This document shows positions 36,480-46,945 of a stretch of DNA of 64,000 nucleotides, piece by piece. The stretch lies in NCBI RefSeq assembly GCF_030704535.1, contig NC_081823.1:6082501-6146500 (forward strand). Direction: 5' to 3'. Each line of letters begins with the position of its first letter. The first letter of the stretch is position 1. The stretch is from Vitis vinifera (taxonomy: Eukaryota; Streptophyta; Magnoliopsida; Vitales; Vitaceae). A program made the position numbers and the translations under genes. The notes under the pieces were generated by a model. That model ran no database searches and was not told the origin of the DNA. It worked only from the letters and a program-made list of their open reading frames with translations.

Positions 36480-36995
36480 CGAGAAACGATGGAGATTGTC
36501 TCCAACACTTAATTTCATCATAAAAATTTGAAAAAAGGAATGATCAAACACAAGTTTCATCAATATGAGCTTCATCACTATCGAAGGCAATGAAGGCCAA
36601 CAAGCTTCGGTATTAGAATGCTTTGAGTTCAATATCTCACAATTTCGAACAAATCAGGCCTTGAGTTCTATATATTCAGTATATTCTCTCATGCATAGGG
36701 AAGATTTGGTTAAAAAAATTTCAGACAGATCTGAAACTGCTGCTTCTCAGTAGTGAAAATCAACTTGCCCAGATTTACTGACTTGCTTCTTAAGAACCTG
36801 AGAAGGCCAGCCCCAGCTCAATATCCTTGGATGGTGTCTTCAGAGAAGAATTGTTCCTGAATGCCGTCATTTTTCCATGTCTCCAAATCTCTAATGTCGT
36901 TATCGGTCACTCGAAAAACCTTATCTCCATGAGAGATCCTGAACTCAACAACAGCCAGTGAAGGAACCACCTTGGTTGTTCCGGTATAAAAAACA
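36480..36995 (-). pseudogene. Truncated 3' end of an F-box gene
   Basis: Aligns by eye with the region from 39700 to about 40215, the end and downstream flank of the F-box gene in the right unit. The coding-strand stretch VVEFRISHGDKVFRVTDNDI is readable near 36895-36960 and stays open to a TGA around 36822-36824. The sequence stops matching near 36990, so the F-box and LRR exons are absent. It is a fragment left by the duplication breakpoint. Confidence 0.7.
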
Positions 36996-37379
36996 ACAGT
37001 ATATCACTTACTTTTTTTTTTTGGGTCCAAGGGTCTTTCTATAGTTTAAAAAATGCATCATCAATCGATCGATGTAACGTATGCATCTTCAGGTTTAAGT
37101 CAACCTAGTCACATATGCATCTTCACCTAAATTTAAAAAAAAAAAAATCATATAGAGAAATTTGAACCCTAAATAAAGAATTCCTTTATTACCACCACAC
37201 TAATAGTTAGATGTTGCCCCCTAAGTCATTTGCTTGCTCCACCACTGCTTCGGGTCCTTTTGGTTTTGTGTTTTGACTATGTGTCTGAGTTCTTGTACTT
37301 TGCTTTCATGTATTTGCATCATTCTTCAATTATCTAATTTTTATCATATTGTAGTATGTAGTTCATATTGAGTGAAAGA

Positions 37380-37560
37380 TGTACGAAGAAAAAAGGGCAA
37401 ATATTAGAGTGTAGCGAGTTCAAGGGTATTTTTGAAATTTCATTATCGGAAGATTAGTATAAATACCCTTTTATGTAACCTTAATTTGATACATAATGAA
37501 AGTTTTCTTTCCTATTCTCGTGGACGTAGGCAATATGCCGAACCACGTTAAATCTGTATG
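37380..37560 (+). mobile_element. Copia-type LTR fragment in the right J-gene upstream region
   Basis: A TATA-type core TATAAATA (37458-37465) is followed by 'ttctcgtggacgtaggcaat' (37515-37534) and 'gccgaaccacgtta' (37537-37550), a U5-like end seen in many plant copia LTRs. It lies on the same strand as the J gene, about 370 bp before its ATG. No internal element sequence was found, so it is a solo or truncated LTR. Confidence 0.55.
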
Positions 37561-37930
37561 TTTTTTTGCTTTTCATTTTCTCTAATTTTTACCATAAATC
37601 ATTGTACATAAATCAACATATCATATATTTGATAATCTAAATAGAGGGATTCGTTAGTGATATTTTCCTATAGTCCAAGATGAATAAAATGAAATGAGAG
37701 CCAGGCCTGTGGGCACAAGAGAGAAGAAACGGAGAAAGTAAAGTTTTGCCGTTTTTGCCTTGTTGGACCAAGACCAAGACAGAGCCATCCGCAGTTTCAT
37801 CTGTTCTGTTTCAAACGATAAAACGCAGCGTTTTGCCTCCACCTCCTACGTCCATGTCAGAGATGGATATTTATCTTTTCCTTCCCTGAAAGACCCACAC
37901 CACTCTTATCATTAGAAAACTAGAAACAGT

Positions 37931-39418
37931 ATGTGGGTCTCTGAAGTCTCACTTCACCATTTCTCATTGCCAAACTCTTCCCAATTCGACATCCCAAACA
38001 ACCTCACCACAAGGTACGTACGTGGCTCTTCTTCTGTCAATGGATGCTTCTATAAACATAAGAAATGTTGTAATTCATGTTGATTTAAATTTCTCTTAAA
38101 TTCTAATGGGATTGTGTTGAAGATGGAGGCACAAGTTCACTTCAGTAAGGTGCAGTAGCAGAAGTGATGGTCAAAGTGCAAGAACAAGGAAGAGTTACTA
38201 TGAGTTGCTTGGAGTTTCTGTTGATTCAAATCCCCAGGAGATCAAAGAAGCTTACAGGAAGCTTCAAAAGAAATATCACCCAGATGTTGCAGGCCAAAAG
38301 GTCATTTCTTTTTTCGAGTTAGAAATTCAACTTCTTTTTCTTTATGGGGTTTTGAAGATTCATAGATTTAAGTCCATTTCATTTCCACCATTTGACTCGA
38401 TAGTACTGTAAATCACTGCAAATTTGATGTTGAAGAATTTCCCTATATTTGTTATAGGGACATGAGTACAGTTTGATGCTGAATGAGGCGTATAGGGTTC
38501 TGGCAAGGGAAGATCTCAGAAGAGAGTATGACGCTTCAATCGGCAAAATGAGAGTGGGGTTTGGGGGAATCTTTTCTGGCATGGGTTACAGTGCATGGAA
38601 AGGCCCCTTGAGACCCCAAGCTCTGTTTGTTGATGAAAATAAATGCATAGGTTGGGATGAAAGGCTCATAATTTGTTGGGTTTGGATCAATATTCCCCCC
38701 ACAAGCTTATCATTTTCTGGAATTTCATCCGATTTTTCAATATTTTTGACAGGTTGCAGAGAATGTGTCCACCATGCAGGTAACACTTTTGTAATGGATG
38801 ATGCTCTTGGGTGCGCAAGAGTCAAGGTTCAATATGGAGATGATGACAAGAAAATTGAGGTATCACACTTGCCAATAGGCCATTGAACAGAGCGTTTGGA
38901 CATTGGATAATAAGGCAATTAGTACATGTAAACTAACCTGCTGGGTGACTTGGGATCTTGCAGGTTTCGGTTGATTCATGCCCAGTAAACTGCATTCACT
39001 GGGTGGATAGGGAAGAGTTGGCAATACTTGAGTTCCTGATTCAGCCTCAACCCAAGGAAGGTTATGGTGTTTTTGGAGGAGGATGGGAAAGGCCTGCAAA
39101 TGTTTTCATGGCTGCTAAGGCCTTCAACAAGCAACTGAAACAGCAGGCTGACCATCATCAAAGAAATGGTAATTGCGGTCACCTTATTGCCCTTTTTTCT
39201 TTTTTTAAGTGAAGAGCAAATTTTCTTTTGCACTGAATCCTGCTCTGTTTTCCATAAAATCTGCTGAAATTGCAGCATCCAGAACCGTTGAAGAAGAGAC
39301 TCCAGCTCAGGCAGAGGCTCGGGCCAATGCAAGTATGAAAATAAAGATGGAGAGATTATCAAGGATTTGGAATTGGGTGAAGGAAGTCTCTGGCTCCAAC
39401 AAGGCAAATAAAGAGTAA
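37931..39418 (+). CDS. J-domain protein with 4Fe-4S ferredoxin-type domain, plastid-type (DJC76/77-like), right paralogue
   Basis: Exons 37931-38013, 38123-38300, 38458-38650, 38753-38859, 38964-39168, 39276-39418: 909 nt, 302 residues, all GT-AG and in phase. The N-terminus [19 protein letters not shown] then a Ser/Arg-rich stretch suggests a plastid transit peptide. The J domain (about residues 48-118) has [29 protein letters not shown] (HPD motif) and [10 protein letters not shown]. It is followed by a ferredoxin-type cluster site: [15 protein letters not shown] (CxxCxxC) and, after an exon, [11 protein letters not shown]. The C-terminus is helical and Lys/Glu-rich. In the family the J domain recruits plastid Hsp70 and the cluster is thought to sense or carry electrons; the exact role is not established from sequence. 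This copy keeps all ligands, so it is the likely functional member of the pair. Confidence 0.88.
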
Positions 39419-39488
39419 ATACACAAGCAATAGAAGAGAGACAGCAGGAAATATGTAAATAGAAGAGCAGATAGAAGTCAGGTTTACT

Positions 39489-39630
39489 GTTATGACCTGC
39501 TCCCAACTGTGTAGATATTATCTATTTTGGACACATAAGATCCACATGGTTTTAAAATGTATTTACAAGGTTAATAGGAGTTCATACATATATAACACAA
39601 GCAACATTTCCCGCATATAGGATGATCATA
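39489..39630 (+). repeat. Dispersed ~145-bp LTR/TRIM-like repeat, copy 4 of 4
   Basis: 'tatgacctgctccc', 'gtgtagatattatc', 'atggttttaaaatgtattta', 'gttcatacatatataacac' in order, ending near 'gatgatcata'. It is the duplicated counterpart of copy 3, about 70 bp after the right J-gene stop. Confidence 0.7.
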
Positions 39631-40112
39631 TTTAGTTTATTGTATTCTTATACTATGCAATATGTAATGTATTGCATTTGGTAATATCCATGTATATATA
39701 ATTTCGAGCAACATTGAGATTGTCTCAAACTCTTAGTTTCATCATAAAAACTTGAAGAAGGAATAATCAAACACAAGTTTCATCAATATGAGCTCCATCA
39801 CTATCAAAGGCAATGAAGGCCAACAGGCTTCAGTGTAAGAATGCTTTGAGTTCAATATCTCATAATTTCGAATAAATCAGGCCTTGAGTTCTGTATATTC
39901 AGTATAACATCTCATGCATAGGGAAGATTTGGTTAAATTTTTTTCAGACAGATCTGAAACTGCTGCTTCTTAGTAGTGAAAATCAACTTGCCCAGATTTA
40001 CTGACTTGCTTCTCAAGAACCTGAGAAGCTCAGCCCCAGCTGAATATCCTTGGATGGTGTCTTCAGGGAAGAATTGTTTCTCAATGCTGTTATTTTTCCA
40101 TGTCTCCAAGTC

Positions 40113-42533
40113 TCAAATGTCGTTATCGGTCACTCGAAAAAACTTAACTCCATGAGGGATCCTGAACTCAACAACAGCCAGTTGTTGCAAGCAGACAGTG
40201 GAGGAAGCACCTTGGTTCTTCCAGTAAAATTCTTGTTTAAAAGCATAAATTCGTTGGAAAGCATCATTGAACTGACAATAGACAATCTTAAATTAGAAAA
40301 ATAAACAGGTAAGGTATTCAAATAGAATATGAGCAAACTCACTTGTAACTCTTCAGCTTCATCATTCATAACTATGACAAGATTCTCCAGCTTGCGACAG
40401 GCCCTCAGCAGCAGTGCAATCCCTGGAAGCTCCCAGCCATTCAGTCCGGTATTCAGCACGAGATGGGTTGCCTCAAACAACAGAATTTCCTGCTGTCTGA
40501 CCTTTAATATAGATAAAACCTGCATAGAATGCCATATAACTTTGGTAAGTTAAGTCCGCAGAAAATCTAGAATTCTATCGTCCCTCAAGGACTTAGTCAT
40601 CTCATCTCAAAACCAGTGAGTTGTCAATAAGGTCCAGCTAATTCTCGTTTTGCACTTCCATGTGATATTTATTCACACTCATCCCTGGGCTTAACCATCA
40701 GTAGCTACACAGCAGGACTTTGCCATCCCACACAACACACCCATTTCGGGGTCTTGACTTATCCTAGGCTTATAGTGGTGCTTAATTATCTTTAACCTTT
40801 CATTTAATCATTGTGAGGTACGCAGTCCGAGTTTGACCCATCCCACACAACACACCCATCTCGGGGCCTTGAATTATCCTTAGTCTTACGCCTAATTATC
40901 ATCTCTAATCTTTCATTTAATCATTGAGAGATGCACAATGAGGCTTGACCCATCCCACGCAACACACTCATCTCGAGGTCTTGACTTATCCCTATCTCAT
41001 AACGGGGCCTAATTATCTCTGCCATTTCATTCTCATCTCATCCAAGGATCATCCATCCCACACAACACACCCATCTCGGGGCCTTGACTTATCCCTAGTC
41101 TTACACCTAATTATCATCTCTGATCTTTCATTTAATCATTGGGGGAAACACGGGCTTGACCCATCCCACGCAACACACCCATCTCAAGGTCTTGATTTAT
41201 CCCTGGGCTCATAACGGGGCCTAATTATCTCTGCCCTTTCATTCTCATCTCATCCAAGGATCATCCATCCCACACAACACACCCATCTCAAGGTCTTGAC
41301 TTATCCCGAGGCTTACAACAAGGCCTAATTATCTCTGTCCTTTCATTCTCATCTCATCCCAGGATCATTTTTCAACCTTTATTGCACACCTAAAACTCCA
41401 TTGGTCATTAATAGGCCTGCTGAACCAAACCCACAGAGGCTAGCTAGTTTCTTTATGACTTTGTAACATGTTTACCAAATTGAGTTTGTGAGGGAGAACT
41501 GAAAATCCAATGGAGAAATGCACACCTGAATACACCAGCTGCATACTTCAAGTACCTTAGCAGTCTGAAACGTCTTGAGTAGACCCAGGAGGTTCTGCTG
41601 ATACCGGCAAACAAGCACACCATTACAGGTGGCCTTGGCTTCTCCTCGCTCACGAAACATCCTATTCAAGTTGAACCTTGCTTCAATACCAACCCCCATA
41701 TTCACTATATGGTACTTCCTCTTTGGCATGCTTGACAAAAACTCTATCCTCGTAATTTTTGGAGCATTGATAAAAATATGCTGCATCCTGTTATACTCCA
41801 CAAACTCATCCTCAATTATCAGCTTCCGAAGATTAGAATTTGGAGAAATGTTAACATGGAGATTCTCACTCAGATTAGAGTTAATCAAGCACAAGAATTG
41901 CAGTGCTGGAGATTTTTCAGTGATTCCATTGATTTCATCATTAGGCAATACAAGCTTTTCTAGGTGAAGCTCTTTCAGGGACTCACAGTGAGGGAAGTAA
42001 TCCATATCCAGCCATAGAAACTTGAGGATTAGCTTCACCAGGGAAGAAAAGCTCAAATCACAGGCAGGAAAACACAAATGCTGCAAATGATACGTTCTGT
42101 TCTTCCTGTTATCTTCCCTATCATTCAAGTTGATGCACAGTTCTTCAACATTTTTTTTAGCTGCATAAGTAATCCAAGACTGCACATCAGGCACCATACT
42201 CTTCTTACACCTCAAAGAGACAGAAAAGCATTTGATCTCCTTGCCATGGTGCGAGCGGACAAAGTGGTTCACAGATGGATGGATTTCTTTTCTCCTGACT
42301 TGCACCCATCGATAGTTGAAATCCACATTAGAAGTGAGCTTCCATAAGTCCCTCCACTTCGATGAGAGTAAGGAGGTAGCCACAGCATCTTCCATGGGCA
42401 GTTTGTTTAAGATAATAAGAAGAATATCCTCTGGTAATCTGCTAATGAAGTCATTCTGATTCTGGTTGTGCCTATTTTCTGAGTTTGTTTGTATTTTTCT
42501 CATACGCTTTTGAGCTTTTCCTGTGCAACCCAT
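40113..42533 (-). CDS. F-box/LRR protein (FBD-type family), three exons
   Basis: Exons 42533-41526, 40519-40343 and 40271-40113: 1344 nt, 447 residues. The first exon starts MGCTGKAQKRMRKIQ; the F-box (about residues 28-65) reads ISRLPEDILLIILNKLPMED and SLLSSKWRDLW. Leucine-rich segments follow (SLVKLILKFLWLD, LKELHLEKLVLP, LQFLCLINSNL, NLRKLIIEDEF). Such proteins bind SKP1 through the F-box and present unknown targets to an SCF ubiquitin ligase. The last exon ends at TGA (40113-40115). The frame after it stays open for 59 more codons to 39933, and the duplicated fragment at 36480-36995 has a sense codon at that position, so the stop looks secondary and the protein may be shortened. Intron 1 (40520-41525) holds a minisatellite. 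Confidence 0.78.
40724..41375. repeat. Minisatellite, six units of about 103-115 bp, in an F-box gene intron
   Basis: Units begin with 'catccca(c)(a/g)caacacac' at 40724, 40839, 40951, 41054, 41162 and 41266, so the steps are 115, 112, 103, 108 and 104 bp. Each has 'catctc.(g/a)gg.cttga.ttatcc', 'taattatc' and a closing 'tttcatt' phrase. Two unit types alternate: one ends 'tttcatttaatcattg', the other 'tttcattctcatctcatcc'. This suggests a two-unit higher-order period of about 212 bp in the right half. Confidence 0.85.
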
Positions 42534-45500
42534 TTTCAGAATTTTCTTTTTCCTTGCAGTTTGGAGGTCTCAACCTAGAAGAAGAAAGGAAGAGGATAAT
42601 TGAAATGATCTAAATTAATTAGTTTGCTTTAAAAATAGATACCTATAAAAGCCACAAAGGGGTAGATTGAGTATATAGATGGAACATATCATTAAAGTAT
42701 AATTAATATTTGTATTATTTCATGTGCAAAATGTGTGCAAATTTCACTTATAGAAATCAAATTCATTGGATTGGGTACATTGAATGTGTAAAAACAAATG
42801 CTATCTGCCAACAAATTATAGTTCTTGAACACACCTATAAAAAATTAAAAAAGAAAAAAGAAAAAAAGAATATGGTTAAAATTTGAAATCATTCATGCTT
42901 ATGTATTTCTTAATCAACCTATATTTGATAAATAATAAACAAAAATGTAGTATTATATAAAGCTAAGTGACAAAAAGAGAGAGAATCTAATACCGATATA
43001 AATCGATCTACGATTTCTTTGTTTCAGTTGATATCTCAGTTCCATTATAAATCATACAAGGAAAAATCGGAAAAAGAAAAAAAAAGTGATGTATAGATGA
43101 TCAAAGACGAACGAGAGTCTTATTACAAGTTTAGTGATTTCAACTAATTTCTCAATCAATATATGTTCAATAAATAATAAAATCAAGAAAAAAAATCTTA
43201 ATAAGAATCAATTTACAAAAAGTCACTTACTTCAATTTTGAGTTCCTCAATAAATTAATATCCTCAACAGCTCAATTGATGCCTTGGCCTGGCTGCATTC
43301 CATACACCAAGCAAACAAAAAATGAAAAAACAATAGTATATAAACAATGAAGGATAGAAAACCCTAAGTAATGTCTGAAACTTTCTTTTCTTTATATATA
43401 TTGGACTTTATAGATTTTAGGAAATCTAATATTCACTATCAATATTTCATTTATAATCATTAATGGTAATGTAAAAGAAAATGTTTTGATATACTAGCTT
43501 CTTATAAATAATACCACTAAATAATACTTGTGAGTATGTATTAGTAAAAATTATGAAAAATTGTATGTATTAATGAATATGTTTTATTAAAAATTAAGGA
43601 CTTGGTGAAAGATACATCTTCTCATAGAGTTTGATTTTCATGATTTTTTTTTTTTATTTTAAGAAATTGCCTTATGTGCATAAATAAAGATATAGTTCCA
43701 AAATTTATAGGTAGGGTAAAGATCATATAGTAGACATCAAAACTTTTAATGAAATAAATTATCACTAAATTGGTATTAAAAAAAATGTGATTCTCATATT
43801 CAACAAATTTTGGGATCAACAAGTGATTGGTCATTTACACATTTGACACGTGACATGTATTAAAAAGGTAACACATGATGATATTTGGAAGACTATAAAA
43901 CTTAGTCTTGTAAATAAAATAAAATAAAACTCTCCAATTGTTGTCAAAAGAGAATTAAAATAAAATATTCTCTTTTTGACAAATTTCTAAAAGGAATTAA
44001 TATACCAGTTGAAGTCAAAAGAGAATAAAAAATAAACAAATAAATATTTTCTTGTTGACAAATTTCCTTAATGAGGAAAACAAGTTGCTAAAATAAAATA
44101 ATCAATTTTTTTGAATTAAACAACTAAATCTTGTGGAATTTCAAAATTTAATTTCATAATTTCACTTATAAATAAGGGTGACTTCCTTCAATAAGATGAA
44201 CTTCTTAAGATTGACAAAAACGACTCTACACAGGAAAATAGACTTTATAAAGAAGAAAAATTTCTTTGCAAGTTCACAAAACGACAGAAATACTACACAC
44301 GCGATCTTCGTCTTTTAACAAGTTCATTCGAGAACAAGTCATGTGTGACCCTTGGTTGATCTATAAAATTAAGGAGACATTTTATCGCTGTCTTCCAAAT
44401 TGTAATCCAGGTGAAAGAATTAGAATAATATATTATTTTATAAAAGAATATTACCACAAAGCCCCATAATTTATCAATTTTAATAAAAAAATTTATTTCT
44501 TATTATTTCTCCTATATATTGTTTTGCTTATAATTAACTTTCACGAAATTTGTGTGTACACATATAAATAAAAGTTTGTCAAATCTTTAATTAAAGCCAA
44601 GGCTAATACTAAAAGCACAGTAGATTAGGTTTTGAAGGTAGACATAACAAATGGAGAAAGGTCATAAGTTTTAAAGAAGATAAAGAAAAGTGAGAGGAGT
44701 GGGGAGAAGTTGAGGGGTGATAAAAATTGAAGAAAATAAGAGTAGAAATTAAGATACTGCTTAAAACTAAGGCCATGGGCTAAGAGTATAAACTTTAGCC
44801 TATGGATCTAAAATTTCAAACCTTAAACTTTCTTTTTTATCTCAAATATTGCATTCCATATATATCAAGATTTTGTGTAAAATTGAATTGAATATTGAAT
44901 ATTGAATATCACAAGTTCCAATTCTATTGTTATCAATTTATTAATGCTTTTAAAAACAATTTCTAAAATTTTCTAGTAAAGAAAACGAAAAAGGAGAGAC
45001 TAAAATCTGTCAATGAGAAATTTATTACTTAAGGGGCCTCTTTAATCTTCCATGTACAAATACTACTAGAAGAGAATTTTTTTTTATTATCATAGATATG
45101 ACAGATACCACCCTAGTTCACCCTTAATGAAAAAAATGATATTTAAATGTAAAAAAGAAAAAAATATCAAAACAAGGAAAAAGGGCTTAATATCCCTTGA
45201 GATGATCATTATCACACAAGAGGGGAGGAAAAAAAAGAGAAACAAAAGTAAGATAAATTGAAATAAGGATCGATTTCATCCCTATTAAAAATTATCAAAT
45301 TTATTCCCTTAGAAAAGTATATTAAAAGATCGATAGATGAATCAATTTATCAAAGCATCTAAGAATTTTATACAAACCATTAAAAGCATTAATAGTAGGA
45401 AATTTTAAAAAAATTTAGCTTCTATAAATTTGAAGAGATATCTCCCTTTCACCTCCCACCATTATTCATTATTCATGTACATCACAATCTTCTCATAGTA

Positions 45501-46679
45501 CATGATTGGATGAACAGGGAAAGGAGAGTGAAAATGTATATTATAACCTACATATATCTTAAGGTCTTGATATATTAAGTGAAAACTAATATTCTTTACA
45601 TTTTTAGTTAAGACCCCAAATCACACTTCTATATTCTCTTTTAAGGTTTAAATTACTTTGAGAGCACTACACACTATAATTTTGCCTGTTAACAAAAGGA
45701 GAGTAGCGAATAATGATTTGAAGATCTTGTCACTTTAGAAAAGTGATTTAAAGCCTTCAATTTTATATATATAATATATGGTTTTTTGTGGATGATCCAT
45801 CTAAATGATTTACAATTGGTTTTCTCAACAAGAGAATATTGACAATCACAACAAAGATAAAATTTATAAATATGTATGTCGATATTTTGGCTAATCATAT
45901 AATATTCAATTTATATTTAGTATTGATCCCAATAGAGGAACATTGCTTTGTATAATATAAATAAGTAAAGGTTGATGAGGTTTTGTCCAATAGTGTTCAA
46001 CTTTCTTATGTTACGATACTTTAATTTTGATGATCATATATATATTATATATGTAAAAATTATAATAACATATTTTTCAATTTATGTGATTTTAATTTAG
46101 CTCAATGAAAGGATTATGATCGTCTTATAATTGATGTATTCACTAACTAATTTCTTGTTATAGTTAAATTTTTAATGAAGTGGTTTTAAATATTTGTCTT
46201 GACATACAAGTAACTTTTATGAATTAAATTCTTATCTAGCAACAATGAATTTTATTGTTATTACTAGCTACTTGTATGGAATCTTTAAGGGATTTAGATT
46301 ACGATCTAGGAGATCCTAAACTCATAAAGCTTACTTCTAAAAACATTGACAAACAAAAGACTTTTTATGAAAAATGGAAAAGCTGTAATTACATGAATCT
46401 AAGATAATGAAAGGCATAAATACTCCTACAATTCATGGATTAGTCCTAGATCATATTAAGACAATAGAAGAACGATTATTAGGAACTTCCAAATCCCTTG
46501 CAAGTACCTTGACCGTCAAAATGATAACAATAAAATAGGATATAATAATGTGCATGAGCATATCATGAAAATGAGTATTACTCCTAATTGAAGAAAATAG
46601 TACGACAATTATTGAAGGTCTCCTTATTCATTTTACAATGATTTATCTTCTCAAATAATTTGATCTTATGAATTATATT

Positions 46680-46684
<5 letters not shown>

Positions 46685-46749
<65 letters not shown>
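46685..46749. repeat. (TA)n microsatellite, about 65 bp
   Basis: Uninterrupted TA dinucleotides. Likely polymorphic in length. Confidence 0.95.
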
Positions 46750-46755
<6 letters not shown>

Positions 46756-46826
46756 GAAGTGAACTAATTGTCATATGTATTCAACAACAGGAAGAGGCTC
46801 AAAGTTGAAAAAAGCAATATGGTTAA

Positions 46827-46945
46827 GAGTTCATTTGACAATGATTCTAGAAAACACTTTTAATCTTTTTAACACTTGAAATTTTTTATCATTTAAGTGT
46901 TAGAAATGCTAAAAACGTTTCATAGAATCACTCCTAAACGCACTC
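46827..46945. mobile_element. Tourist-like MITE (119 bp), copy 2
   Basis: Same structure as 1760-1879: ends GAGTTCATTTGA and CCTAAACGCACTC as imperfect inverted repeats, a central 'ttttttatcatt' hinge, and TAA on both sides (46824-46826, 46946-46948). Confidence 0.78.

Larger units (their letters stand above)
27720..36995. repeat. Left unit of the J-protein/F-box tandem duplication
   Basis: The unit runs from the promoter region of a J-domain gene, through that gene and a short LTR-like repeat, into the 3' end of a minus-strand F-box gene. The same order occurs at about 37020-40230. The left unit also contains the copia insertion (28222-34677). Removing it leaves about 2.8 kb, close to the right unit. 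The right breakpoint near 36990 cuts the F-box sequence. Confidence 0.8.
37020..40230. repeat. Right unit of the J-protein/F-box tandem duplication
   Basis: Starts in a phrase shared with 27770-27860 ('caagggtctttctat'), runs through the J gene and the LTR-like repeat, and continues into the full F-box gene. The exon-by-exon match with the left J gene is close. Confidence 0.75.

Noticed and set aside
40724-41375. Regularly spaced repeats that might suggest a CRISPR-like array
   Set aside because: The whole unit repeats, with no unique spacers, and it sits in an intron of a plant gene.
44266-44469. 67-codon open frame in the 8-kb spacer
   Set aside because: Balanced composition, but no recognisable family, splice partner or repeat copy in the window.
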